The translations under genes and the position numbers were made by a program. 38,930 nt of DNA from Lachnoclostridium sp. UBA7122 (lineage in GTDB: Bacteria; Bacillota; Clostridia; Lachnospirales; Lachnospiraceae), in assembly GCA_002493085.1 (NCBI GenBank), contig DKXQ01000144.1:1-38930 (forward strand). Reading direction: 5' to 3'. The notes under the pieces are model-generated. The model was not told the origin of the DNA, made no database searches, and saw only the letters and a list, made by a program, of their open reading frames with translations. This document shows positions 1-7,350 of this stretch, one piece after another (positions within the stretch are counted from its first letter, which is position 1; the number at the start of each line of letters is the position of its first letter).

Positions 1-86
1 ATTATATTTTATTATTATATTAAATAAAATTATATTATTATGTTATTAAATATATGAATTTAATAATATGAAAGGATAGAAATTAT

Positions 87-908
87 ATGAAAAAAATTTT
101 ATGTGTTTTGTCAGAGTTTGGTTATTGGGGAGAAGAACTGGCTGCGCCATACGAAGTTCTGATAAATAATGGCATGATGCTGGATTTTGCAACGCCTAAA
201 GGTAACAGGCCACATGCACTGGAGCCAAGCATGGACCCGGACTTTATAGACCCAGCTCTGGGAAAACATGTTGTATCTGAAGAAATGGCAGAGAAAGTAA
301 AGAAAATTGAGGATTCAGATTTATTGGATAAACCATTAAATCTAAGCAAAATGACTGGTGAACGGCCATATATGTGCAGCAGTACATATTTACGGGATTT
401 TGAAGCATATAACCAGAGTATAGAAGAAGCGGCTGAAAAATTAAAAATTTATGATGCGCTGCTTTTAGTTGGAGGAAGCGGACCTATTCTGGACATGGCT
501 AATAACCAGAGAGTGCATGACCTGGTTAAAATATTTGTCAATGCAGGCAAGCCTGTTGCCGCTGAGTGTTATGCTGTTGCCTGCCTTGCATTTGCAAGAG
601 ATTACTGGTTACGAAAAAGCCTGATTTATGGAAAACATGTTACAGGGCATCCTCTGGAATATGATTATAAAGATGGGACAGGCTTTTATGGCTATGATAT
701 TAATATCGGGCCTGCACCATATCCGTTAGAGTTTATACTCCGTGATGCAGTAGGGGCAGAGGGAGAATTTATTGGCAATGTTGGGAAGACAATTTCGGCA
801 ATTGTGGATTATCCGTTTATTACTGGACGTTCAACTGCTGATTCTTATAAAACTGGTGAACTTTTGACAGACGTGCTTGAAAACGGGTTACGCCGTTATG
901 GCTGGTAG
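87..908 (+). CDS. DJ-1/PfpI family protein (class I glutamine-amidotransferase-like fold)
   Basis: The product has 273 residues and starts at an ATG preceded by GAAAGGATAG. The N-terminal Rossmann-like strand is followed by the WGEEL segment (E16/E17), which fits the conserved acidic residue of DJ-1-type active sites. A GGSGP turn lies near residue 129, and the nucleophile elbow AECYAV places the probable catalytic cysteine at C161. The length and internal insertions resemble the Hsp31-like branch, whose known members act as glyoxalases, hydratases or chaperones; the substrate cannot be read from sequence. It is the first gene of a co-directional operon and its stop codon abuts a second DJ-1/PfpI gene. 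The pairing suggests two paralogues acting on related compounds. Confidence in the fold is high and in the reaction low. Confidence 0.85.
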   Translation: MKKILCVLSEFGYWGEELAAPYEVLINNGMMLDFATPKGNRPHALEPSMDPDFIDPALGKHVVSEEMAEKVKKIEDSDLLDKPLNLSKMTGERPYMCSSTYLRDFEAYNQSIEEAAEKLKIYDALLLVGGSGPILDMANNQRVHDLVKIFVNAGKPVAAECYAVACLAFARDYWLRKSLIYGKHVTGHPLEYDYKDGTGFYGYDINIGPAPYPLEFILRDAVGAEGEFIGNVGKTISAIVDYPFITGRSTADSYKTGELLTDVLENGLRRYGW

Positions 909-926
909 ATGGAAGGTGGGCAGGAT

Positions 927-1553
927 ATGGATAAAGTATTAACAGGAAAAAAGGTTGCTGTGTTAGTTGAAACTGAGTATATAGCAAGCGAAATTAAATA
1001 TTATAAAGAATATTTTACTAAGCATGGCGCAGAAGTAGAATTTATGACTTATTTGTGGGGACAAAAAGAAAGAACTATTGTCAGTGATGTTACAGAACCT
1101 GGGCAAACAGCAGAATCCATGGTGGTTAAAAAGGAGATTGCAGGCTGTGACCCAGACAGGTATGCAATTATACTTACTGCGGCAAACTATGTTGCATGCC
1201 GCCTGCGGGAAATTCCGCCAATGGGAAGCCTTGCTGATACAGGCTTTTTACGTTCGCCTTCTGCTGTCAGGTTTATGGCATCTGCTATGATGAATCCTAA
1301 TATTGTAAAAGGAGCTTTGTGCCATGCATTGTGGATTCTGACACCTGTTCCTGAATTATTAAAAGGAAGAAAGGTTATCTGCCATACAGTAGTACTGGCT
1401 GATATCTACAATGCAGGAGGCATTTATGTGCCTGATGAATCACATGTAGTTGTAGATAATGACCTTGTAACTGGAAGGTCAGCAGCAGATATAGAGCTTT
1501 ATTGTGATACATTGCTGGCAACATACAGGAAAACCAGCGGCAGCAGGACATGA
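927..1553 (+). CDS. DJ-1/PfpI family protein, second paralogue
   Basis: About 208 residues, counted from the ATG at 927, which has GGAAGGTGGG upstream; an in-frame ATG at 909 is possible but has a poorer ribosome site. The GALCHALW motif gives a C132-H133 nucleophile elbow typical of PfpI/DJ-1 proteins, and acidic residues follow the first strand (ETEYIASE). The protein is only distantly similar to the upstream paralogue and lacks its long insertion. It follows gene 1 with essentially no gap, so the two are probably co-translated and may act on the same compound. Its activity (protease, hydratase or glyoxalase) is not determined. Confidence 0.85.
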   Translation: MDKVLTGKKVAVLVETEYIASEIKYYKEYFTKHGAEVEFMTYLWGQKERTIVSDVTEPGQTAESMVVKKEIAGCDPDRYAIILTAANYVACRLREIPPMGSLADTGFLRSPSAVRFMASAMMNPNIVKGALCHALWILTPVPELLKGRKVICHTVVLADIYNAGGIYVPDESHVVVDNDLVTGRSAADIELYCDTLLATYRKTSGSRT

Positions 1554-1583
1554 ATAAAAAAATCTATAAAGGAGGGAACGGAT

Positions 1584-3092
1584 GTGAAAATTAAAAGAAC
1601 AGGATATCTGAGATATGGCTATAACAGCCCGGATACAAACAATGCAGTCCAGAGTAAAAATGTAAAGAAATATAATATACCAAAACTTATTAAGGAGCTT
1701 ACTGAGCCTTTTATATGGAGAGACCATATTAATAATGATTTGATGAAGTTCTGGAGTAAAGACTCTACAGAACTTCAGGGCGGGCTTTTTCCAACTTATC
1801 TGACAAATGAGGGCCTGCGCCTTTCTGACAACCCTGATAAATGGCCTGATGAAATCAAAGCAGCATTAAGCAATGAAGATACAAAGGGGCTTATTACTCC
1901 TGAATATAATTATGTAAGAGCACACTCAAGGCTGACATATGCAAATGGCATTGCATTTCATGTAACTGGCAGGGAAGTATATCTAAAACAGTGTAAAAAA
2001 GGCGCAGAAGCCCTTATTAAAGCAATGGACGGCAATCATGGAATGTTTACACGTCAGGAAAAAAGCAGTGGCAAATGGGAACAGCCAAGAGAGGAACGTA
2101 ACAGCCAGGATCTGGCTTATGGTATGACAGGACTGTGTATGTACTACTTTCTCACACATGACGAAACTGTGCTACAGCATATTATTAAGTTTAAAAATTA
2201 CATATTTGAAACTTATTATGATGATGGAAAAGGATACATAACATGGCTTCCAAAAGACAATATAGATAATAGTGTTGAAATTGTAGCACAGCTTGACCAG
2301 ATATATGCATATATGTTATTTGTACTGCCATCCCTGCCAGAACCATATCAGACTGATTGGAAAAAAGATTTAAAAAATATAGTGGATATCCTAATATACA
2401 GATTTTATAGTGAACGCTATGAATTTTTCTGGGGACAGGATACAAGTTCAGCAGTTAAAAGCCTTGGAAGAGACCATACAGATTTTGGACATTCTGTAAA
2501 AACAATGTGGCTGGTACTGATGGCTGGTGTTTTGTTAAATGATATGTCCTATGTGATATTCGCACGTGAAAAGATTGATAAAATATTAAAAGAAGCTTAT
2601 ATAGAAAAAGACAAGTGCTGGGGCAGAAGGTTTGATGAAAATGGTGCGATGGACAAGGATAAAGAATGGTGGATTCTTGCAGAACTGGACCAGGCAGCAG
2701 CAATTCTTTCTCTTAATGATCCTTCCTATCTGCAATACCTTAATAATACATATGCCTATTGGTTTAAGTATATGGTTGATTATGAAAATGGTGAAATATG
2801 GCATATGGTGGATGGTGAAACTAATAAGCCAGTACTCTGTTACCCAAAAGCACATAGCTGGAAAAATGCATTGCACAGCTTTGAACATGCTTTATTTGGA
2901 TATATGACAAGCAGCCAGATTAAAGGAGAAGATTTTGAGCTGTATTATGCATTTTCAAAAGAAGAAGATGCACAACAGGCAGCGCCATATATTTTCCGTG
3001 CCAATAAAGTTAATATTAAATTTTATCAGGAGTTATCATTTATGGAGGATAAGAACCGTGTTGTTAAAATAACTTATAACACACTCAGATAG
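1584..3092 (+). CDS. N-acylglucosamine 2-epimerase (AGE)-like (alpha/alpha)6-barrel protein
   Basis: 502 residues from a GTG start eight bases after GGAGGG; an overlapping ATG at 1582 runs straight into TGA, so GTG is the likely start. The protein is rich in Trp, Tyr and His, and its repeated helical segments fit an (alpha/alpha)6 barrel. Segments such as RNSQDLAYGMTG (middle), AELDQAAAI and the C-terminal WKNALHSFEHALFGY resemble AGE/mannose-isomerase family motifs, where His, Arg and Glu residues at the barrel mouth catalyse sugar isomerisation or epimerisation. The usual AGE length is about 400 residues, so this one carries extra sequence at both ends. The family call is from motif resemblance only; another six-hairpin glycosidase-like family remains possible. 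Confidence 0.55.
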   Translation: MKIKRTGYLRYGYNSPDTNNAVQSKNVKKYNIPKLIKELTEPFIWRDHINNDLMKFWSKDSTELQGGLFPTYLTNEGLRLSDNPDKWPDEIKAALSNEDTKGLITPEYNYVRAHSRLTYANGIAFHVTGREVYLKQCKKGAEALIKAMDGNHGMFTRQEKSSGKWEQPREERNSQDLAYGMTGLCMYYFLTHDETVLQHIIKFKNYIFETYYDDGKGYITWLPKDNIDNSVEIVAQLDQIYAYMLFVLPSLPEPYQTDWKKDLKNIVDILIYRFYSERYEFFWGQDTSSAVKSLGRDHTDFGHSVKTMWLVLMAGVLLNDMSYVIFAREKIDKILKEAYIEKDKCWGRRFDENGAMDKDKEWWILAELDQAAAILSLNDPSYLQYLNNTYAYWFKYMVDYENGEIWHMVDGETNKPVLCYPKAHSWKNALHSFEHALFGYMTSSQIKGEDFELYYAFSKEEDAQQAAPYIFRANKVNIKFYQELSFMEDKNRVVKITYNTLR

Positions 3093-3103
3093 GAGGCAGA
3101 TTG

Positions 3104-3769
3104 ATGATACACCAGCTTATATTTGCAAATCCGAAACCTGGTATGTCTGTAAAGGAGTTCCAGGATTACTGGGTTAATGTACATGCAGTCCAGTATGCCA
3201 GGAAAATCAGCCAGATAAAAAAGTATAAAGTAAACAGGATTCTTGCAATTCCAGGGGAAGATGGACCCATCTTTAATGGAGTAGCTGAAATCTGGCTGGA
3301 AAATGAACAAGAACAGCTTGCATCCCTGGAATCTGATGCTTTTATTAAAGGAGCAAGAACAGATGAACCAAACTGGGCTGCCTTTTGGCAGACGGTTAGT
3401 CTTGATACATATAGTTATGATAAAATTCTGGATGATAGGGATCCTGAGTATAAATTGTTATTTCTTATGAAGAGAAAAGAAGGAATTCCACTGGATATTT
3501 TCAGGAAGTATCTTTCAGACAGTATTATAAAACAATTTGAAGAAATAAATGATATCAGGCAGCTTACTTTAAGTATAGTAAAAGATAGCTTTTATGAAAT
3601 TGGAGAAGCTCCGTTTGATGCTGCATTACATATATGGCTGGAAGATTACAGGACTGCTGCAATGATTTTAAAAGATGCAAACTTCCAGACAGTATATACA
3701 GAATTGAAAAAAGCAGTAAATAGCAGATATCTTTATAAGTTATTATGCCAGGAAAACAGAATATTTTAG
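3104..3769 (+). CDS. EthD-domain (dimeric alpha/beta-barrel) protein, apparently two tandem domains
   Basis: 221 residues from an ATG seven bases after AGGAGG; a TTG three bases earlier is unlikely. The first half is EthD-like: it opens with a hydrophobic strand and a FxxYWVNVHA-type segment near residues 20-28 (DYWVNVHAVQYAR), then a KYKVNR strand. The second half (from about 122) repeats the pattern more weakly, with LLFLMKRKEGIPLDIFRKYL and a later HIWLED strand. The second copy lacks the WxxxHA signature, so it may only complete the barrel. EthD-like proteins are small ferredoxin-fold barrels found in degradative operons and among polyketide cyclases. The neighbouring genes encode other folds of that kind. 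Confidence 0.65.
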   Translation: MIHQLIFANPKPGMSVKEFQDYWVNVHAVQYARKISQIKKYKVNRILAIPGEDGPIFNGVAEIWLENEQEQLASLESDAFIKGARTDEPNWAAFWQTVSLDTYSYDKILDDRDPEYKLLFLMKRKEGIPLDIFRKYLSDSIIKQFEEINDIRQLTLSIVKDSFYEIGEAPFDAALHIWLEDYRTAAMILKDANFQTVYTELKKAVNSRYLYKLLCQENRIF

Positions 3770-3780
3770 GAGGAGATTAT

Positions 3781-4098
3781 ATGTTATTTTATGTGCAGAT
3801 GAAGTGGAATTACCAGGGCAGGATATCCCAGGATGACTTGTGGACACTGGAAGCCAAAGAAGGGGACCATGCACAAAGCCAGACAGGACAGACAAAGGAC
3901 CCTGTTAAAGTTATTGGAATTTATAAGGTTGCTGCACAGCACAGGGTTATAGTCATTGTAGATGTAGAATCTGCTGATGCTTTAGACAGAAACTGCATGG
4001 GGCAGCTTCCTATGAGAGAGTACCTTGAGTTTGAGCAGGTATGGCCACTTAGGGACTATGATTTATTTATGGAAGATGTAAGAAAAGGATTTAAGTAA
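3781..4098 (+). CDS. Muconolactone isomerase-like small dimeric alpha/beta-barrel protein
   Basis: About 105 residues. The start at 3781 is fixed by AGGAGGAG just after the previous stop codon; the reading frame stays open upstream, but that part overlaps the previous gene. MLFYVQMKW at the N terminus, a helix containing LEAKEGDHAQ, a VIGIYKV strand, VIVIVDVES, and LPMREYLEFEQVWPL follow the layout of muconolactone delta-isomerase, about 95 residues long. The classical enzyme belongs to aerobic beta-ketoadipate degradation, which is unexpected in an anaerobe-like genome with no other genes of that pathway here. A role as isomerase or cyclase on another lactone or polyketide-like substrate is inference. 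Confidence 0.65.
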   Translation: MLFYVQMKWNYQGRISQDDLWTLEAKEGDHAQSQTGQTKDPVKVIGIYKVAAQHRVIVIVDVESADALDRNCMGQLPMREYLEFEQVWPLRDYDLFMEDVRKGFK

Positions 4099-4120
4099 AT
4101 TTTGAAAGGAGATATACAGC

Positions 4121-4543
4121 ATGAAGGCAACGTATGATTTAGCGGTTAAGTGGTTTGATGCATTAAAAGGCAGACGTTTTGAAGAAATGTATTCTTATAT
4201 GGATGAAAATATACAGTGGGAAAACAGTAAGCTGACATATGGATACAATGATATAATTCCCTGGATTGGAACATATCATGGTAAATATGAGGTTATAAAG
4301 ACTTTTGAAGCATATGGGTCACTTTCAGAAACAGAACATTTTGACCTGATTGATATATTTGTAGATGGAAATATAATATTAGCACATGTATATGAAACAA
4401 ACCGCGTAATTGATACTGGAACAATTTACCATGCAGATGTGTTTTTCCAGATGAAGCGCGATGGTGATAAAATAACTGAATGGCAGGCTTTCTGGGATAC
4501 TACTGAAGCGGTAGCAGCGTTTAAAAAAAAACAACTCCCATAG
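4121..4543 (+). CDS. NTF2/SnoaL-like protein, probably the N-terminal part of a frameshifted fusion
   Basis: 140 residues with a good ribosome site (AAAGGAG, nine bases before ATG). The start (LAVKWFDALKGRRFEEMYSY), the central IPWIGTYHGKYEVI and the final strands (FFQMKRDGDKITEWQAFWD) are typical of the SnoaL/ketosteroid-isomerase cone fold, used by isomerases, polyketide cyclases and dehydratases. The C terminus reads AAFKKKQLP and stops at 4541-4543 immediately after a run of nine A. The overlapping -1 frame continues without a stop into ankyrin repeats, so the full product may be an NTF2-ankyrin fusion. Confidence 0.75.
   Translation: MKATYDLAVKWFDALKGRRFEEMYSYMDENIQWENSKLTYGYNDIIPWIGTYHGKYEVIKTFEAYGSLSETEHFDLIDIFVDGNIILAHVYETNRVIDTGTIYHADVFFQMKRDGDKITEWQAFWDTTEAVAAFKKKQLP
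4520..4532 (+). other. A9 slippery run, candidate -1 frameshift or transcriptional slippage site
   Basis: TTT followed by nine A and a C lies nine bases before the stop of the NTF2-like gene. In the gene's frame it reads TTT AAA AAA AAA CAA. A shift of -1 (or one extra A) enters the frame that runs to 5490 without a stop, and ankyrin-like sequence begins about 25 bases later, well before the first ATG at 4606. Homopolymers of this length are known sites of polymerase or ribosome slippage and of indel errors. No obvious stimulatory hairpin was seen downstream. Confidence 0.55.
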
Positions 4544-4605
4544 ATTGTAAAATTCCAGAATTTCTTTACGCAGCAGGATGTGGAGATATAGAACGTGTAA
4601 AGGAT

Positions 4606-5490
4606 ATGCTACGTGCTGGCGCAGATATTAACCAGACTGACCCGGAAGCTGGTGCAACTGCGCTGCACAAAGCATGCCAGGGAGGACATCTGGAAATTGT
4701 GAAATATCTTGTAGAACATGGCATACATATTAATGCTGTTGCAGCATCCACAGGGCATACAGCGCTTATGGATGCCATTTGGTTTAAACAGGCTGGCTGC
4801 TGCAGATATCTTCTTGAAAATGATGCTGCTATTGGAATACCAGCAAATTATGGTTTTACAATAGATGAACATATTGATTTTGAACTAAAGGTAAACAGAC
4901 AGCAAAATGAAAAAGAAAAACTGCTAAAAATTAAAAGATATCTTGAAGAACGGCGTATGGATGACCGTGAAAAGGCTGGAAAAGATTTATTTAAAGCGGT
5001 TTTAAATAATGACCTGGCAGGAGTAAAGGCAGCAGTGTCTGCCGGAGCTGACATTGAGATGCGCTATCCAGTAGTAAATGGATTTAATGATGGACATACT
5101 CCGCTTATAATTGCTTCCCGTGAAAATGAAGCAGATATTGTGCGTTATCTTTTAGAGCAAGGGGCAGATGTCAATGCCATAGAGCCTGTATTTGGAGCTG
5201 TAGCACTACATAAGGCAACTTATAATGGTCTGTTTGTAATACTGAAAATTCTGCTGTCTGCACCAGGAATTAATATCAATTACCAGGGATATACGAATGG
5301 CTATACGCCATTACATGATGCTTTATGGCATGGCTTTGATGAATGTGCAGATATACTGCTTGACAGCGGTGCTGATGTATATATAAAAGGACATGATGGA
5401 AAGCTGCCTGTTGATATCGCTGAGGAAGTATTTGGCAGCAAGGCATCTATTACAAATAAAATCCGTAAATGTATGGCAACAGAAAAGTGA
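4606..5490 (+). CDS. Ankyrin-repeat protein (reading frame open from 4525)
   Basis: 294 residues from the first ATG, but recognisable ankyrin sequence starts upstream: codons 4555-4605 read PEFLYAAGCGDIERVKD, the first helix pair of a repeat whose loop is LRAGADIN. Repeats follow around ATALHKACQGGHLEIVKYL, HTALMDAI, an interrupting charged stretch (residues about 90-120), LFKAVLNNDLAGVKAAVSAGAD, HTPLIIASRENEADIVRYLL, VALHKATYNG and YTPLHDALWHG: roughly six in all. No ribosome site precedes 4606, and the upstream frame has no stop until 4522. Translation therefore probably enters from the NTF2-like gene by a -1 shift at the A9 run. Ankyrin repeats bind proteins; no catalytic domain is seen. 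Confidence 0.8.
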   Translation: MLRAGADINQTDPEAGATALHKACQGGHLEIVKYLVEHGIHINAVAASTGHTALMDAIWFKQAGCCRYLLENDAAIGIPANYGFTIDEHIDFELKVNRQQNEKEKLLKIKRYLEERRMDDREKAGKDLFKAVLNNDLAGVKAAVSAGADIEMRYPVVNGFNDGHTPLIIASRENEADIVRYLLEQGADVNAIEPVFGAVALHKATYNGLFVILKILLSAPGININYQGYTNGYTPLHDALWHGFDECADILLDSGADVYIKGHDGKLPVDIAEEVFGSKASITNKIRKCMATEK

Positions 5491-7152
5491 ATGGGGGCAG
5501 ATATGCCAAAAACAGGTAATGAGAAACTAATAGAACAGCTTATGGCAGATGGATGTTATTATATGTTTGGCAATCCAGGAACTGTAGAGCAAGGCTTTTT
5601 AGATGCAATGGGAAAGTATATACAATTTCATTATATTACATGTCTTCAGGAGAGCATTGCAGTAGCAATGGCAGACGGGTATGCGAGAAAAACAGGAGAA
5701 CCAGCTATTGTACAGCTTCACAGCGGTGTAGGTCTTGGCAACGGCATAGGCATGATTTACCAGGCAATGCGTGGACATTCACCATTAGTTATTCTGGCAG
5801 GTGAAGCTGGAATTAAATATGATTCCATGGATGCACAAATGGCATGTGACCTCGTATCTATGGCGAGGCCTGTAACAAAATGGAGTGGCAGGGTGGTACA
5901 TAAAGATTCTATATTGCGTATGCTAAGAAGGGCAGTTAAAATTGCTATTACTCCGCCAATGGGACCAGTATTTCTCGCACTTCCTTTAGATATATTAAGT
6001 GAAGTAAATACTGAACCAGTATATCCATCCTGCCGGATTGATACAAAAGTAATACCAGAAAGCAGAATTATAGAAGAAACTGCAAAAATCCTGCTTGAGG
6101 CCGCAGCACCACAGTTTATTATTGGAGATGGCATCAGTGCCTCGGGAGGCAGCCTGTTACTTACTGAAGCCGCAGAACTTTTGGGAGCACAGGTATATGG
6201 TGCAGATTCCTCATCTGTTAACTGTGACCGTTCGTCTTATTTATACCAGGGAGAATTAGGACATATGTTTGGAACAGACAGTTGTAAACATGTTAATAGT
6301 GCTGATGTAATATTTATTGCAGGAACTTATGTATTTCCAGAAGTTTTTCCATGTCTGGAAAATCCTTTTAGAGAAGATGCTAAAATTATACATGTTGATA
6401 TAAATACTTATGAGATTGGTAAAAACTTCCATACAGATATTGGAATTGCCGCTGACCCATCACAATTTTTAGAAAAACTTATATCTATTATAAAAGAAAA
6501 CCAGACAGATAAGCAAAAATCAGCAGCAGATAAGAGAAAAAAAGAGCTAAAGCATAAAAAAGAATGTGAAATTGCAAACTGGAAACCACATGGAATTTTT
6601 GATAAATTTTGCAGTGCTTTAAAAGAGATATCAGGTGGCAATATAATTATTTTTGATGAGGCGCTTACTTCATCAGATATTTTAAATCATCATTTCAGAT
6701 ACTGCAAACCAGGCACTTACTTCCAGACCAGAGGCGGTTCTCTTGGGGTAGGGATTCCTGGAGCAATGGGAATTAAACTGGCCAGGCCGGACCAGACTGT
6801 AGCAGCTTTTACAGGAGATGGCGGCAGTCTTTATACTATACAGGCACTGCAGACCGCTGCACGTTATAATATAGGTGCAAAATTTATAATTATTAACAAC
6901 GGCAGTTATAGACTTCTTAAAAATAATATAGATGTCTACTGGACAGAAGAAAATATAACACCTCATGAATATCCTGGCTGTTTTACATTACAGCCACAAG
7001 TAAATTTTACAAAACTCTCTGAATCTATGGGCGTAAAGGCACGCTGTCTTACAGATATTTGTGATATAAGAGAAACGGCTAAATGGCTGCTCAGTGATAA
7101 TGAGCCAGCTTTACTGGAGATTAATACCAATGAAATAGCAAAAAAAGATTAA
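5491..7152 (+). CDS. Thiamine-diphosphate-dependent enzyme, benzoylformate decarboxylase/acetolactate synthase-like
   Basis: 553 residues from the ATG abutting the ankyrin stop (TGAATG); ATG 5503 is an alternative. The N-terminal Pyr domain has GNPGT, the ThDP-activating glutamate in CLQES (E54) and QLHSG (H77). The C-terminal PP domain carries the cofactor motif GDGG with NN 24 residues on (about 441-469). It aligns best with benzoylformate decarboxylase, including HSPLVILAGE. That enzyme's catalytic Ser26 position is Thr31 here, and its second catalytic His (position 281) has no obvious counterpart near GTYVFPEVFP. The reaction may therefore be decarboxylation, carboligation or lyase chemistry on another 2-oxo acid. 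It ends the operon. Confidence 0.85.
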   Translation: MGADMPKTGNEKLIEQLMADGCYYMFGNPGTVEQGFLDAMGKYIQFHYITCLQESIAVAMADGYARKTGEPAIVQLHSGVGLGNGIGMIYQAMRGHSPLVILAGEAGIKYDSMDAQMACDLVSMARPVTKWSGRVVHKDSILRMLRRAVKIAITPPMGPVFLALPLDILSEVNTEPVYPSCRIDTKVIPESRIIEETAKILLEAAAPQFIIGDGISASGGSLLLTEAAELLGAQVYGADSSSVNCDRSSYLYQGELGHMFGTDSCKHVNSADVIFIAGTYVFPEVFPCLENPFREDAKIIHVDINTYEIGKNFHTDIGIAADPSQFLEKLISIIKENQTDKQKSAADKRKKELKHKKECEIANWKPHGIFDKFCSALKEISGGNIIIFDEALTSSDILNHHFRYCKPGTYFQTRGGSLGVGIPGAMGIKLARPDQTVAAFTGDGGSLYTIQALQTAARYNIGAKFIIINNGSYRLLKNNIDVYWTEENITPHEYPGCFTLQPQVNFTKLSESMGVKARCLTDICDIRETAKWLLSDNEPALLEINTNEIAKKD

Positions 7153-7207
7153 GTTTTTATCCAAATTACCTAACTTTTAAAAAAATATATATTATAACTA
7201 ATTTTTG

Positions 7208-7236
7208 TTGCTTTTTTATAAGTACTGTAATATAAT
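7208..7236 (+). promoter_or_regulatory. Sigma-A-type promoter upstream of gltB
   Basis: TTGCTT (7208-7213), a 17-base spacer and a perfect TATAAT (7231-7236) predict initiation near 7243. A strong intrinsic terminator begins only about 12 bases after that point. The promoter therefore seems to make a short leader RNA unless the terminator is bypassed. Confidence 0.6.
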
Positions 7237-7249
7237 ACAACAAGATTGG

Positions 7250-7265
7250 TGAACAAAGGGGTTCA
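7250..7265 (+). promoter_or_regulatory. Candidate antiterminator hairpin with hexaloop
   Basis: TGAAC (7250-7254) pairs with GTTCA (7261-7265) around the six-base loop AAAGGG. The 3' arm is part of the terminator's 5' arm, so the two folds exclude each other. The loop has A at position 1 and G at position 4, as in RNA targets of ANTAR antitermination proteins, which are known to control nitrogen genes in clostridia. The paired upstream hexaloop hairpin normal for ANTAR sites was not found. Confidence 0.35.
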
Positions 7266-7297
7266 GCTTTATTTGCTGAACCCTTTTATTTTTTTTT
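7255..7297 (+). terminator. Intrinsic terminator between the region 1 operon and gltB
   Basis: The stem pairs AAAGGGGTTCAGC (7255-7267) with GCTGAACCCTTTT (7275-7287), including one G-U pair, around the loop TTTATTT. A long T tract interrupted by one A follows. It can end the upstream operon. Because a TATAAT promoter lies just before it, it can also act as a leader attenuator for gltB. Confidence 0.85.
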
Positions 7298-7350
7298 AAA
7301 GCGGTTTGTCTGCTTTGTTCCTTGAAGATTGCAGAATGGAGGATAAGATA

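Noticed and set aside
1..86. Almost pure A/T stretch at the window start, possible promoter or origin-like DNA
   Set aside because: No convincing -35/-10 pair, DnaA boxes or iteron repeats could be made out, and upstream sequence is missing.
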